From: Aurantimonas sp. Leaf443
Lineage (GTDB): Bacteria; Pseudomonadota; Alphaproteobacteria; Rhizobiales; Rhizobiaceae
Reading direction: 5' to 3'
NCBI RefSeq assembly: GCF_001425575.1
Contig: NZ_LMRD01000006.1
Location: 312,513-376,512, forward strand
Length of the DNA stretch: 64,000 bases
A program made the position numbers and the translations under genes. The notes under the pieces were generated by a model that did not search any database, was not told the origin of the DNA, and saw only the letters and a program-made list of their open reading frames with translations. This document shows, one piece after another, positions 7,913 through 17,552 of the stretch (positions are counted from its first letter, which is position 1; each line of letters opens with the position of its first letter).

Positions 7913-8734
7913 TCAGTCCGCCGCCGGCGCGGCCTTGGCGGCGGGGCGCTTGCCGCGGCCGCCGCGCGAGGAGCGGGCGGCGCGCGGGCGCGGCGGCTCG
8001 ACGGGCTTCAGGCGGATGCGCACCGCGCCGCCCTCCGGCTCGTCGAATTCGTAGGCGCCCGTCGAGCGCACGAGATCGGAGAGCTTGCGGAAACCGTAGG
8101 TGCGCGGGTCGAAGTCCGAGGCAAGGTTCAGGAGCTGCTTGCCGAACGTGCCGAGATTGACCCAGCCATCCTCCGAATCCATCTGCACGATGACGCGGCG
8201 CAGCAGCGCCACGGCCTCGTCGGGCTCGAGCAGCGAGCCGACCTGCACCGGCTCCTCCGCCTTGCCGGCGACGGTCGCGCGCGCCGGCATCAGGTTCTCG
8301 GTATAGACGAAGCGGCGGCAGGCCTGGCGGAAGCTTTCCGGCGTCTTCTGCTCGCCGAACCCGTAGGCGTCGATGCCCTCCTCGCGGATGCGCGCGGCAA
8401 GCCGCGTGAAGTCGCTGTCGGAGGAGACGAGGCAGAACCCGTCGAAGCGGCGCGAGTGGAGAAGATCCATGGCGTCGATGACGAGGGTGATGTCGGAGGC
8501 GTTCTTGCCCGTCGTGTAGGCGAACTGCTGCTGCGGGATGATGGCGAAGCGGGCCAGCACGTCCGCCCAGCCGCGCGAGCGCTGGCTGGAGAAGTCGCCG
8601 TAGATGCGCCGCACGCTGGCCTCGCCGATCTTGGCGATCTCCTCGAACAGGCCGTCGACGATCTTGGGCGAGGTGTTGTCGGCATCGATCAGCACCGCCA
8701 AGCGGGGCGTTCGCTCGGTTTTGGTCAGGGACAT
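7913..8734 (-). CDS. NYN-domain protein with C-terminal OST-HTH/LOTUS domain
   Basis: A 273-residue protein. Residues about 10-150 form a NYN (PIN-like, formerly DUF88/LabA) domain with acidic metal-site candidates in LIDADN (15-20), LVIDAMDLLH and SSDSDFTRLA. A winged OST-HTH/LOTUS-type domain follows (about 170-240), and then a basic Pro/Arg/Ala-rich tail. NYN domains are predicted RNases and LOTUS domains bind RNA, so it is probably an RNA-processing or RNA-decay protein; the substrate is unknown. The ATG at 8734 is chosen because the conserved domain starts a few residues later. No functional link to the pqq operon next door is evident. Confidence 0.85.
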   Translation of the reverse strand: MSLTKTERTPRLAVLIDADNTSPKIVDGLFEEIAKIGEASVRRIYGDFSSQRSRGWADVLARFAIIPQQQFAYTTGKNASDITLVIDAMDLLHSRRFDGFCLVSSDSDFTRLAARIREEGIDAYGFGEQKTPESFRQACRRFVYTENLMPARATVAGKAEEPVQVGSLLEPDEAVALLRRVIVQMDSEDGWVNLGTFGKQLLNLASDFDPRTYGFRKLSDLVRSTGAYEFDEPEGGAVRIRLKPVEPPRPRAARSSRGGRGKRPAAKAAPAAD

Positions 8735-9010
8735 GCTGGCAGACCTCAAGAATCGCGATGCTAGCCACCTACCGCATTTCGCCCAAAGCGCCAGAGGCAG
8801 ACGCCGCATTCGGCAATCGTCTTCACGCCGCGATGACATTCGCGCGACACCGGGCCCGGGACTTTTTCCCGATTCCGCGAGGGAGGGATCGATCCGCGCG
8901 GCCGGGCCTTTTGCTAAGGTCCGCACTGGGATAACTTCCCGATGGTGGGCATGACGAAATATCGGTCTGCCGGCATCGCCGGAGCGGACCTGCCTTTTGG
9001 GAGAAGAGCA
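8735..9010. other. Divergent intergenic region containing the pqq promoter
   Basis: This 276-base gap separates the NYN gene from pqqA and presumably carries both promoters. GGGAGAAGAGCA immediately before 9011 holds the pqqA ribosome binding site (GGGAGA). I could not identify a -35/-10 pair or a known operator with confidence. Confidence 0.4.
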
Positions 9011-9088
9011 ATGGCCTGGAAAAAGCCCGTCGTGACGGAAGTCTGCGTCGCCATGGAAATCAACGGCTACATGCCGATCGAATTCTGA
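9011..9088 (+). CDS. pqqA: PqqA, precursor peptide of pyrroloquinoline quinone
   Basis: A 25-residue ribosomal peptide, MAWKKPVVTEVCVAMEINGY followed by MPIEF. It holds the conserved Glu-x-x-x-Tyr pair, E16 and Y20, whose side chains PqqE cross-links to start PQQ formation. The N-terminal W-x-K-P and the spacing are typical of PqqA. GGGAGA lies about 6 bases upstream of the ATG. pqqB begins directly after the stop. A gene this short is easily missed; its position immediately before pqqB confirms it. Confidence 0.97.
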   Translation: MAWKKPVVTEVCVAMEINGYMPIEF

Positions 9089-9097
9089 TTGAGCGAT

Positions 9098-10045
9098 ATG
9101 TCTGACGGCCGCGGGCGGGCTCCGTCCCGCCTGCGGCTTCTCGTGCTCGGCTCCGCTGCCGGCGGCGGCTCGCCGCAATGGAACTGCGCCTGCGAGATCT
9201 GCCGGCTGCACTGGGCCGGCGACCCGCGCGTGACGCCGCGCTCGCAATCGTCGATCGCCGCCACGGCGGACGGCGTCCACTGGCTTCTCCTGAACGCCTC
9301 GCCCGATCTTCGCGAGCAGATCGTCAGGTGCCGGTCCCTGTCGCCGGTCGAGAGCGCCGCGCAGGGCGAGTTCAGGTCCTCGCCGATCCGAGCCGTGCTC
9401 GTGACGAACGGCGACGTCGACCACGTGGCGGGTCTCCTGACGCTGCGGGAAAAGCAGCCTTTCGATCTCTACGCCACCGGCGCGGTCCTCGAAGTGCTGC
9501 ATGCGAACCCGGTCTTCGACGTGCTCGACCCTTCGCTCGTCACGCCCGACGCGGTGACGCTCGACACGCCGTTCGAGCCGGTGCCCGGCCTCGAGGTCGA
9601 GCTCTTCTCCGTGCCCGGCAAGGTTCCGCTCTATCTGGAGCGCGGCACGGTGGATGTCGGCACCGAGGGCGAGATGACGGTGGGCGTGCGGCTCACCGTC
9701 GGCGGGCGCACCGCCTACTACATTCCGGGCTGCGCGGCGGTGACCGAACGTCTCGTGGAACGCGTCGGCGGCGCCGATCTCCTCCTCTTCGACGGCACGG
9801 TCTACGAGGATGACGAGATGGAGAAGGCGGGCGTCGGCAAGAAGACGGGGCGGCGCATGGGCCATCTGCCGATCGCCGGCCCGGAAGGGAGCCTGAAGGC
9901 CTTCGAGACCTGCGCTTTCGGCGCCAAGGCCTATATTCACATCAACAACACGAACCCCATTCTCGTCGAGGGGTCTTCCGCCCGGCGGGCGGTGGAGGCG
10001 GCGGGATGGCAGGTCGCCTTCGACGGGATGGAGCTTGCGCCATGA
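9098..10045 (+). CDS. pqqB: PqqB, PQQ biosynthesis hydroxylase/metallo-beta-lactamase-fold protein
   Basis: A 315-residue member of the metallo-beta-lactamase fold, thought to act as an iron-dependent hydroxylase on the cross-linked Glu-Tyr intermediate. SAAGGGSPQWNCAC near the N-terminus and TNGDVDHVAGLL near residue 108 are PqqB signatures; the latter is the family's variant of the HxHxDH motif. The C-terminus carries HLPIAGPEGSL and HINNTNPIL, both typical. The ATG at 9098 is chosen; a TTG at 9089, directly after the pqqA stop, would add three residues and is equally possible. Its stop overlaps the pqqC start (ATGA). Confidence 0.95.
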   Translation: MSDGRGRAPSRLRLLVLGSAAGGGSPQWNCACEICRLHWAGDPRVTPRSQSSIAATADGVHWLLLNASPDLREQIVRCRSLSPVESAAQGEFRSSPIRAVLVTNGDVDHVAGLLTLREKQPFDLYATGAVLEVLHANPVFDVLDPSLVTPDAVTLDTPFEPVPGLEVELFSVPGKVPLYLERGTVDVGTEGEMTVGVRLTVGGRTAYYIPGCAAVTERLVERVGGADLLLFDGTVYEDDEMEKAGVGKKTGRRMGHLPIAGPEGSLKAFETCAFGAKAYIHINNTNPILVEGSSARRAVEAAGWQVAFDGMELAP

Positions 10046-10785
10046 CGGCGATGATGGGACGGGACGATTTCGTCGCGGCGCTGCGCCAGATCGGCGCGGA
10101 GCGCTATCACCACCTCCACCCGTTCCAGAAGCGGCTGGAGAGCGGCCAACTGACGCGCGAGCAGGTGCAGGCCTGGGCGCTGAACCGCTACTACTACCAG
10201 TCGATGATCCCGGTGAAGGATTCGCTCATCCTGGCGCGCCTCACCACGAGCGAACTCCGGCGCGAATGGCGCCAGCGCATCATCGACCATGACGGCACCG
10301 ACACCGAGCGCGGCGGCATCGAGAAATGGATCGCGCTCACCGACGGCGTCGGGCTCGACCGGGCCTATGTCGAATCGGGCGAGGGCATCCTGCCGGCCAC
10401 GCGCTTCGCCGTGGACGCCTACGTTCACTTCGTCCACGAGCGCTCGCTTCTCGAGGCCATCGCCTCCTCGCTCACCGAGCTCTTCTCGCCGCAGGTGATC
10501 GGCACGCGCGTGCGCGGCATGCTCGAGCATTACGACTTCATCGCGCCCGAAACGCTCGCCTATTTCGACAAGCGTCCCGTCCAGGCCAAGCGCGATTCCG
10601 ACTTCGCGCTCGACTATTGCGTGACCCATGCGCGGCGCGCCGAGGAGCAGAAGGCGGTGCTCAACGCGCTGCGCTTCAAGTGCCAGGTGCTCTGGGCGCA
10701 GCTCGATGCGCTCTGGTACTCCTATGTCGAGCCCGCCATGGTGCCGCCGGATGCCTGGCGGCCGGGCGAGGGGCTTGCGGCATGA
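10042..10785 (+). CDS. pqqC: PqqC, pyrroloquinoline-quinone synthase
   Basis: A 247-residue all-helical haem-oxygenase-like oxidase that closes the ring and carries out the final eight-electron oxidation of AHQQ to PQQ using O2 without a cofactor. Family features: [18 protein letters not shown] near residue 21, [24 protein letters not shown], and VERSL-like [18 protein letters not shown]. Length is normal. The ATG overlaps the pqqB stop by 4 nt, and its own stop overlaps the pqqD start likewise, which implies translational coupling. Confidence 0.97.
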   Translation: MTAMMGRDDFVAALRQIGAERYHHLHPFQKRLESGQLTREQVQAWALNRYYYQSMIPVKDSLILARLTTSELRREWRQRIIDHDGTDTERGGIEKWIALTDGVGLDRAYVESGEGILPATRFAVDAYVHFVHERSLLEAIASSLTELFSPQVIGTRVRGMLEHYDFIAPETLAYFDKRPVQAKRDSDFALDYCVTHARRAEEQKAVLNALRFKCQVLWAQLDALWYSYVEPAMVPPDAWRPGEGLAA

Positions 10786-11060
10786 GCGCGATCGACGACG
10801 CCACCGTGCCGCGCTTTCCCCACGGCGTGCGCTTCCGCGAGGACGCCGTGCGCGGCCAGTTCATCCTCGTCGGTCCCGAGCGGATCTTCAATGCCGACGA
10901 GGTGGCGGTGGAGATCCTCAAGCGCGTCGACGGCAAGCGCGACTTCAAGGCGCTGCTCGGCGAACTGACGGCCGTCTTCACCGCCGACGAGGCGACGATC
11001 CGGCCGGACGTGGAAAGCTTCCTCGGCGATCTCGCCGACAAGCAGATGGTGCTCCTGTGA
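10782..11060 (+). CDS. pqqD: PqqD, PqqA-binding chaperone
   Basis: A 92-residue RiPP recognition element-type protein that binds the PqqA leader and presents it to PqqE. It begins [20 protein letters not shown] and carries the typical [20 protein letters not shown] segment, with a C-terminal helix-rich part ending in [12 protein letters not shown]. The ATG overlaps the pqqC stop (ATGA). PqqD is fused to PqqC or PqqE in some organisms; here it is separate. Confidence 0.96.
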   Translation: MSAIDDATVPRFPHGVRFREDAVRGQFILVGPERIFNADEVAVEILKRVDGKRDFKALLGELTAVFTADEATIRPDVESFLGDLADKQMVLL

Positions 11061-12211
11061 ACGAGATCGTTCCGCCTCCGACGCCCGCGCCGGCGCCCCT
11101 CGAAACCCCGCGCACCGTTCCCGCGCCGCCGCTCGGCCTTCTGGCGGAGCTCACGCATCGCTGCCCCCTGCGCTGCACCTATTGCTCCAATCCGCTGCAG
11201 CTCGATCCCCGCTCGACCGAACTCGACACCGACACGTGGAAGCGCGTCTTCGACGAGGCGGCCGCGCTCGGCGTCATCCACCTGCACCTGTCCGGCGGCG
11301 AGCCGACCGCGCGGCGCGACATCGTCGAGCTCACCGCCCATGCGCGGCAGGCGGGGCTCTACACCAACCTCATCACCTCCGGCATCGGCGTCGACGAGGC
11401 CAAGCTCGACGCGCTGCTCGAAGCGGGCTGCGACCATATCCAGCTCTCGCTGCAGGGGGCGGACGCCGCCGTCACGGAAGCCGTCGGCGGCTATCGCGGC
11501 GGCTTCGAGAAGAAGGAGGCCTTCGCGCGCGCCGTCGTCGCGCGCGGCTTCCCGCTGACGCTGAACGCCGTGATCCACCGCGCCAATATCCATCAGGTGC
11601 CGGCGATGATCGAGAAGGCCGTCGCCTTCGGCGCCAAGCGACTGGAGATCGCGCATACGCAATATTACGGCTGGGCGTTGAAGAACCGCGGCCAGCTGAT
11701 GCCGGCCCGCGAGGACGTGGAGCGCACCCGCGTCGAGGTGGAGGAGGCGCGCGAGAGGCTGAAGGGCAGGCTCGTCATCGACGCGGTCTTCCCGGATTAC
11801 TATGCGAAATATCCCAAGCTCTGCAACGGCGGCTGGGGCACGCGCTCCTTCTCGGTGACGCCCTCCGGCAAGGTCCTGCCCTGCCACGCCGCCGAGACGA
11901 TCACCCATCTCGACTTCTGGACCGTGCGCGACCATTCGCTGGGCGAGATCTGGGAGCGCGGACCCGCCTTCGAGGCCTATCGCGGCACGTCCTGGATGAA
12001 GGAGCCCTGCCGCTCCTGCGAGCGCCGTACGGTCGACTTCGGCGGCTGCCGCTGCCAGGCGCTCGCGCTCACCGGCGACGCGGCCAACACGGACCCGGCC
12101 TGCATCAAGTCGCCCCTGCACATGGATCTCGGCGAGATCGCCGCCCGCGAGGCCAGCGCCACGATCGTGCCGGGCGCGGCGGTCTATCGCGGGTTCACGA
12201 CGGCGCTCTGA
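11057..12211 (+). CDS. pqqE: PqqE, radical SAM enzyme of PQQ biosynthesis
   Basis: A 384-residue radical SAM-SPASM protein that forms the carbon-carbon bond between the Glu and Tyr side chains of PqqA. The SAM-cluster motif CPLRCTYC is at C36, C40 and C43. The C-terminal SPASM region holds the auxiliary-cluster cysteines in [16 protein letters not shown] and [17 protein letters not shown]. The start is GTG at 11057, overlapping the pqqD stop (GTGA); no nearer ATG would keep the N-terminus. It ends the operon. No pqqF or pqqG protease gene follows, so leader removal must be encoded elsewhere. Confidence 0.96.
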   Translation: MNEIVPPPTPAPAPLETPRTVPAPPLGLLAELTHRCPLRCTYCSNPLQLDPRSTELDTDTWKRVFDEAAALGVIHLHLSGGEPTARRDIVELTAHARQAGLYTNLITSGIGVDEAKLDALLEAGCDHIQLSLQGADAAVTEAVGGYRGGFEKKEAFARAVVARGFPLTLNAVIHRANIHQVPAMIEKAVAFGAKRLEIAHTQYYGWALKNRGQLMPAREDVERTRVEVEEARERLKGRLVIDAVFPDYYAKYPKLCNGGWGTRSFSVTPSGKVLPCHAAETITHLDFWTVRDHSLGEIWERGPAFEAYRGTSWMKEPCRSCERRTVDFGGCRCQALALTGDAANTDPACIKSPLHMDLGEIAAREASATIVPGAAVYRGFTTAL

Positions 12212-12226
12212 GGCGCCGTCCTCTTC

Positions 12227-13282
12227 TCACAGCCAGTTCTTGCGGCGGAAGAAGAGGAGCGGGACGATGGCCGAGAGCACCATCAGCGCGAGCGCGTAAG
12301 GATAGCCGAAGGTCCAGCCGAGTTCGGGCATATGCTCGAAGTTCATGCCGTAGATCGAGGCGACGAGCGTCGGGGGCATGAAGGCGACGGCGCCGACCGA
12401 GAAGATCTTGATGATGGCGTTCTGCTCGATCGAGATCATGCCGACCGTCGTATCGAGAAGGAACGTCGTCTTGTTCGAGAGGAACGAGACGAAGTCGTTC
12501 AGCGAGGTGATGTCCCGCACCATCGCCTTGACGCGCAGCTTGGCTTCCTTGGTCGGCTTTCGCCGGTCGAGGACGAGCTGGAGGAAGGGCAGGAGGCGGT
12601 CGATCGTCGCCAGCCCCTCGCGCACCCGCGAGGACAGATCGCCCGCCGCCCCGATCCGGCGCAGGATGCGCTTGAACTCGGCCGTGCCCGTCGGCTTCGT
12701 CCCGTCCGAGGCGGCGAAGATGTCGTCGCCGATGCGGTCGAGATCGGCCGAGATCGTCTCGAGGAGGTCGGCGATGCGGTCGACGACGGTCTCCAGAAGG
12801 CCGATCAGGATCTGGTCCGCCGTCGGCGGCTTCTCCAGCCCGTTGCCGTTCGTCATGGGCCGCACCGGGTCCGTGCCGCCCACGGGAATGACGCGATGGT
12901 GGTTGTTGATCTCGCGGCAGAGCTTGGCGGCGAAGATCGAGAAGCTCTTGGGCTCCGAATAGCGCAGTGTGACGAGGCGCCCGCCGGCCAGGATGAAAGT
13001 GACGGGCGCGAAGGACGGACGACCGGAATCCAGGCCATGCACGACGGAGGCCGTCATGAAGTCCGCGTCGTCCTCGGAATAGAGGCGGCTCGAGACCTCG
13101 ATCTCGCGCATCTCCTCGCGCGTCGGCACTTCGAGGGCGCAGAGCGCCTCGACCGCCGCTTCCTCCTCGCGCGTCGGATTGGTGAGGTCGATCCACACGC
13201 ATTCGGGCGGGATGGCGTCGGCGGCGACGCGCTCGGACCGCATATGGCTGCCGCGTGGAACGTAGACCTCGATCACCGGCAT
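12227..13282 (-). CDS. corA: CorA-family divalent cation (Mg2+/Co2+) transport protein
   Basis: A 351-residue CorA/MIT-family channel subunit. A long N-terminal cytoplasmic alpha/beta and coiled-coil region (1-290) is followed by two C-terminal membrane helices, about 291-311 and 326-345. The selectivity signature Gly-Met-Asn is at 312-314 in YGMNFEHMPEL, and the protein ends in the basic FFRRKNWL. These match bacterial CorA. An insertion of about 15 residues near 135-150 (GGTDPVRPMTNGNG) is in the cytoplasmic part. Mg2+ is the default substrate; Co2+ or Zn2+ efflux relatives cannot be excluded. It converges on pqqE with a 15-base gap and appears monocistronic. Confidence 0.88.
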   Translation of the reverse strand: MPVIEVYVPRGSHMRSERVAADAIPPECVWIDLTNPTREEEAAVEALCALEVPTREEMREIEVSSRLYSEDDADFMTASVVHGLDSGRPSFAPVTFILAGGRLVTLRYSEPKSFSIFAAKLCREINNHHRVIPVGGTDPVRPMTNGNGLEKPPTADQILIGLLETVVDRIADLLETISADLDRIGDDIFAASDGTKPTGTAEFKRILRRIGAAGDLSSRVREGLATIDRLLPFLQLVLDRRKPTKEAKLRVKAMVRDITSLNDFVSFLSNKTTFLLDTTVGMISIEQNAIIKIFSVGAVAFMPPTLVASIYGMNFEHMPELGWTFGYPYALALMVLSAIVPLLFFRRKNWL

Positions 13283-13461
13283 TCTCCTTCCTCGGCCGGC
13301 CCCTCGTCGGGCCGGATCGCGCGGCGTCGCGGGGCGGAGCGGGGCCGGCGGGCGGACCTAAGCCGAGGCGCCCTTCACGCGCAAGAGCGCGGCGGCCATC
13401 CTCGGGGCGCCATGCCGCAGCCGGGCGCAAGCCGTGCGTCCGGTGCGGTGCGGGAGGGCGT

Positions 13462-15141
13462 TCAGCGCGGCAGGACGGCGTCCGCGGGGGCCGAGAGATG
13501 CCAGCGCACGCCGCTCGGCTCGTAGGTCATCTCCACGTCGCCGCCGAGGCCGCGGGCGGTCATCTTCTGGGTGACGAGCGTGCCGAAGCCCGAGCGCTTG
13601 GGGGGGACGACGGGCGGTCCGCCCGTCTCGATCCAGGTGACCTCGAACCGTTCCCCGAGGCGCCATTCGATCGAGACCTGGCCCGTGTCGCAGGAAAGCG
13701 CGCCGTATTTGGCGGCGTTCGTCGCCATCTCGTGGAAGGCGAGGCCGAGCGTCTGGGCGGCCGTCGGGTTGAGGTTCACCGCGGGGCCGCGCGCCACGAT
13801 ATGCGGCCCGCCGGCGCCGAAGGCCTTCAGCTGCGTCTCCACGAGCCCCTCCATCGACGCGCTGTCCCAGCCGCTGCCGGCCAGGAGGTCGGCGCTGCGC
13901 GCGAGCGAGGCGAGCGCCTCCGACAACGTGGCGAGGAACTGGTTGGTGTCGGCGCTGTCCTTGGCGGCGCGGCGCGCGATGGCACCGATCAGCGCATACT
14001 GGTTCTTGGCGCGATGGGTCATCTCGCGCATCAGGAAGCGGTTCTGCTCCTCCGCCTCCCGGCGGGCGCGCGAGGCCTGGAACAGGACCTTGGAGACGTC
14101 GCTGATCTCCTCGATATGGGTGGCGATGGCCGTCGTCGGTTGGCCGCGCCCGATGGCCTCGGCCTGGCGCGCGAGGCCAACCATCGGCACCGCGATGCGC
14201 CGGCCGAAGACGTAGACGACGGCGACGGAGAAGGCGAGCTGCAGGAGGCTCGCCCCGATCAGTACCCGCCAGGAGCGCATGACCGGCTGCCCGACGACGC
14301 TGGAGGGAACGGCGACGGTCGTCGTCCAGCCGGTGAGGCTGGAGACGACGGAGGCCTCGATCATCTCGCCGGGGTCGCCGGTGCCGTAGGTCTCGACGAT
14401 GGAGGGATTGTCGTAGGAGACGGCCCTGCGGCTCTCCATGCGCCCGCCGGCGGACGAGGCGGCGAAGACGCGGTGTCCCTCGCGGTCCTTGATGATCGTC
14501 GACCAGGCGCGCGGCAGGTCGCGGTCGGCGATGACGCCGCCCAGCGCCTCCACGTTCTTCACCAGCGACAGGACGTAGGGCACGCCCGAGCCGTAGATCA
14601 CGGGCAGATAGACCGCGAAGCGGAAGTTGTTGCCGTCGCGCGAGACGAACACGTCCGAGACGCGCGGCTGGCGCGTGGCGAAGACCTCGCGCGCCGTGTC
14701 CATGTCGAGCGAGGGCGCGCTCGACCAGCCGGTATCGTTGGCGAGGATCATGGTCTCGAGATCGGGGCCGACCAGCACGGCGCTGAGGTCTGTGTCGACG
14801 AGGGCCGCGGCGGTGCGCGCCTTGAAGGCCGGCAGATCGCTGCGCTCGACGGTCGGCGAGGCGGCCAGCACCCGGCCGGCCGTCATCATCCCGTAGATCT
14901 CGCGGTCGACGGAGTTGGAGATGAACTCGGCCGTGTCGTTCACCTGCGCGGCCGCGATCTCCTCCTGCTGGCGGGAGAATTGCAGGATGAGGAAGGCGCC
15001 GACGAGAAGGGCGGGCACGAGGATCGTGAGGGCGAAGGCCACGAGATGGGCGAGAAGCGGCGGCCGCCGCAGGCGGCGCGACACTTTCAGCGCCCGGATC
15101 GCCCGCGTGAAGGACCGTCCGATCTCCGCATCAACTGTCAT
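13462..15141 (-). CDS. HWE-family sensor histidine kinase with extracytoplasmic sensor domain
   Basis: A 559-residue membrane kinase. TM1 is at about 31-54, then a roughly 220-residue periplasmic region with a dCache-like pattern, TM2 (about 278-298), a HAMP-like linker, and the kinase. The phospho-acceptor is H376 in EMTHRAKNQ. The N box FHEMATNAAKYG has H470 and N475, and WIETGGPP has the W503-x-E505 pair: the His plus Trp-x-Glu that define the HWE family. SGFGT (517-521) is the G2-type box. The ATG at 15141 lies just before the first basic/hydrophobic segment. No response regulator, receiver or anti-sigma partner is adjacent, so it is an orphan; the ligand is unknown. Confidence 0.88.
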   Translation of the reverse strand: MTVDAEIGRSFTRAIRALKVSRRLRRPPLLAHLVAFALTILVPALLVGAFLILQFSRQQEEIAAAQVNDTAEFISNSVDREIYGMMTAGRVLAASPTVERSDLPAFKARTAAALVDTDLSAVLVGPDLETMILANDTGWSSAPSLDMDTAREVFATRQPRVSDVFVSRDGNNFRFAVYLPVIYGSGVPYVLSLVKNVEALGGVIADRDLPRAWSTIIKDREGHRVFAASSAGGRMESRRAVSYDNPSIVETYGTGDPGEMIEASVVSSLTGWTTTVAVPSSVVGQPVMRSWRVLIGASLLQLAFSVAVVYVFGRRIAVPMVGLARQAEAIGRGQPTTAIATHIEEISDVSKVLFQASRARREAEEQNRFLMREMTHRAKNQYALIGAIARRAAKDSADTNQFLATLSEALASLARSADLLAGSGWDSASMEGLVETQLKAFGAGGPHIVARGPAVNLNPTAAQTLGLAFHEMATNAAKYGALSCDTGQVSIEWRLGERFEVTWIETGGPPVVPPKRSGFGTLVTQKMTARGLGGDVEMTYEPSGVRWHLSAPADAVLPR

Positions 15142-15321
15142 CGTCCTCGATAAACCCCGTTCGCCGCCGACCCGCTGGCCCGCGTCAAGTCTCCCAGCCG
15201 TCCCTGTCAAAGGCCCCCGCCGCTTCGCAGACCTTAACGAAAGGGGAGGGCCGTGACCAGAATCGCGTCGGGCCCGGCGCATTTGCGCCGCGCGCGCCCG
15301 GGCCGGCGACGGTGCCGCGGG

Positions 15322-15699
15322 TCAGACGTAGTCGGCAAGGCCCGGGACGGAGGAGGCGACGCGGTTGACGACGTCTTCGCCCGCATGCGCCTTGGCATGG
15401 TCCATCAGCGACGTCGCGACGAGGCGGATCTCGCCCATGTCGAGGCCGAGCCCCATGAGCTTCATGCCGAGGCCCATGATGCCCCCGCCCATCAGGGAGC
15501 CGAAGAATCCGCCCCCGCCGCCGCCGGCTTCCGCCGCCGCGATGGCTTCGCCGGCGCCGGGCGTCGCGGCGATCATCGGGGCGGCCTCGGGATCCTCGGC
15601 TTCGTCGCGGATGAAGGCGAGGATGTGCCCGATCGCCTTCACCAGCGTCTGCGGATCCTTGCCCGTCTCGGCGGCGAGCCCTGCGACCAACGCTTCCAT
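15322..15699 (-). CDS. DUF2780-like small protein, glycine-rich middle
   Basis: A 125-residue protein of unknown function. The N-terminal helix-rich part (METLVAGLAAE-like, residues 1-50) is followed by a six-glycine run and a Gly/Met-rich stretch (about 68-90, GGGIMGLGMKLMGLG). A C-terminal part follows, reading HAKAHAGEDVVNRVASSVPGL, which resembles the end of DUF2780/DUF937-type proteins. The ATG at 15699 has GGGGAG 7 bases upstream; the GTG two codons earlier would be too close to it. It may be a self-associating or surface protein, but no function is established. Confidence 0.6.
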   Translation of the reverse strand: MEALVAGLAAETGKDPQTLVKAIGHILAFIRDEAEDPEAAPMIAATPGAGEAIAAAEAGGGGGGFFGSLMGGGIMGLGMKLMGLGLDMGEIRLVATSLMDHAKAHAGEDVVNRVASSVPGLADYV

Positions 15700-15808
15700 C
15701 TGCACTCTCCCCGAGGATCGCGCCGGTCCCTTTCGCCGGGCGCGCTTTCGGCGCTAGATGCCCCAATTGCGCCGGTTCGGGAAGACGCGCGCCAGGAGAG
15801 ACGTCGCC

Positions 15809-17479
15809 ATGCTGCAGGACGGCAAGATTCTCGTCGGCGCGAGCCGCGATCCGAAGGATGCGATCAAGGGGCCGGAATATCTCGATCTGAAGCTCGCCAA
15901 CCGCCACGGTCTCGTGACCGGGGCGACCGGCACCGGCAAGACGGTGACCCTGCAGGTGCTGACGGAAGGCTTCTCGGATGCCGGCGTGCCGGTCTTCTGC
16001 GCCGATGTGAAGGGCGACCTCTCGGGGCTCGCCATGCGCGGCGAGGACAGGGACTTCCTCACCCGGAGGGCCGCCGAGATCGGTCTCGAGCCCTATTATC
16101 ACGACGTCTACCCGACGATCTTCTGGGACATTTTCGGCCGGAAGGGGCACCCGATCCGCGCCACCGTCTCGGAGATGGGGCCGCTCCTCCTGTCGCGGCT
16201 GATGAATCTCCCGGAAGCGCAGGAGGGCATTCTCAACATCGCCTTCAAGATGGCCGACGACGACGGCCTCCTCCTTCTCGACCTGAAGGACCTGCAGGCG
16301 CTGCTCGCCCATCTCGCCGAGAATGCCGAGGAGGTCTCGCGCCTCTACGGCAATGTCGCCAAGGCTTCGGTCGGCGCCATCCAGCGCGCGCTTCTCGTTC
16401 TCGAACAGCAGGGCGCGGCGGAGTTCTTCGGCGAGCCGGCGCTCGCCATCGCCGATCTCATGCGCACGGACCGCGAGGGCCGCGGCATCGTCTCGGTCCT
16501 GGCCGCCGACCGGCTGATGATGAACCCGCGGCTCTACTCCACGTTCCTGCTCTGGCTTCTGTCGGAACTCTTCGAAGAGCTGCCCGAGGTGGGCGATCTC
16601 GACAAGCCCAAGCTCGTCTTCTTCTTCGACGAGGCGCATCTCCTCTTCGACGGGGCGCCGAAGATCCTGGTCGACCGCGTGGAGCAGGTGGTGAAGCTCA
16701 TCCGCTCGAAGGGCGTCGGCGTCTATTTCGTCACCCAGAACCCGCTCGACATGCCCGAGGGCGTCCTCGCCCAACTCGGCAACCGCGTGCAGCACGCGCT
16801 GCGCGCCTATACGCCGCGCGAGCAGAAGGCCGTGAAGGTGGCGGCCGAGACTTTCCGCCCCAACCCGGACTTCGACTGTTTCGCGGCCATCACGACGCTC
16901 GGCGTCGGCGAGGCGCTCGTCTCCACGCTCGGCAAGGGCGGCGTGCCCTCGATGGTGGAGCGCACGCTCATCCGCCCGCCCGCCGCGCGCGTCGGCCCGC
17001 TGACCGACGAGGAGCGCGCCGCGATCATCGCCAAGAGCCCGGTGGCCGGACAGTACGACCACGCGATCGACCGGGACTCGGCCTACGAGGTGCTGGTCGG
17101 GCGGGCCGACGCCGAACTGAAGCGCGAGGAGGCCGCGCGGGCGCAGGAGGCGCAGGCCGCCGGCCGGGCCGAAGCCAACCGCCGCGCCGAGGCCGCGCGC
17201 CGCCGGGCGCAGGCGCCGGAGGAGGAAGAGGCCGAGCCGCCCGTGCGCCGAACCCGCACCGGCTTCCAGCTGCCCGATTTCGGCCTCGGCGACGGCGGCC
17301 GGGACGATGCCGCGGAGGAGGCGCCCCGGCGCCGCACCGCGGCGCGCGGGCGCTCCTCCGGCTACCAGCGCCAGACGATCACCGAGACGGTGATGAAACA
17401 GGTCGGCCGGACCGTCGCCTCGACGGTCACATCCGCCATCCTGCGCGGCGTCCTCGGCAGCCTGAAGCGGGGGCGGTGA
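15809..17479 (+). CDS. HerA-like ATPase/helicase (DUF853 family)
   Basis: A 556-residue P-loop ATPase of the FtsK-HerA superfamily. Walker A is GATGTGKT at 38-45, and Walker B with the DEAH-like acidic pair is in [14 protein letters not shown] in the middle; [17 protein letters not shown] is the sensor region. Residues about 440-530 form a charged, Ala/Arg/Glu-rich, probably disordered or coiled linker, and then comes a conserved C-terminal helix ([20 protein letters not shown]). DUF853 proteins are widespread in proteobacteria, and DNA translocation is inferred from the family. No nurA nuclease gene is adjacent. The ATG at 15809 has AGGAGA 8 bases upstream. Confidence 0.85.
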   Translation: MLQDGKILVGASRDPKDAIKGPEYLDLKLANRHGLVTGATGTGKTVTLQVLTEGFSDAGVPVFCADVKGDLSGLAMRGEDRDFLTRRAAEIGLEPYYHDVYPTIFWDIFGRKGHPIRATVSEMGPLLLSRLMNLPEAQEGILNIAFKMADDDGLLLLDLKDLQALLAHLAENAEEVSRLYGNVAKASVGAIQRALLVLEQQGAAEFFGEPALAIADLMRTDREGRGIVSVLAADRLMMNPRLYSTFLLWLLSELFEELPEVGDLDKPKLVFFFDEAHLLFDGAPKILVDRVEQVVKLIRSKGVGVYFVTQNPLDMPEGVLAQLGNRVQHALRAYTPREQKAVKVAAETFRPNPDFDCFAAITTLGVGEALVSTLGKGGVPSMVERTLIRPPAARVGPLTDEERAAIIAKSPVAGQYDHAIDRDSAYEVLVGRADAELKREEAARAQEAQAAGRAEANRRAEAARRRAQAPEEEEAEPPVRRTRTGFQLPDFGLGDGGRDDAAEEAPRRRTAARGRSSGYQRQTITETVMKQVGRTVASTVTSAILRGVLGSLKRGR

Positions 17480-17552
17480 GGAGGGGCGGCGCGGGGGTCT
17501 TTCGCGGAAGGTCCGCAATCCCCATCTCCGGTGCCACGCGAAGGAGAGTTCC

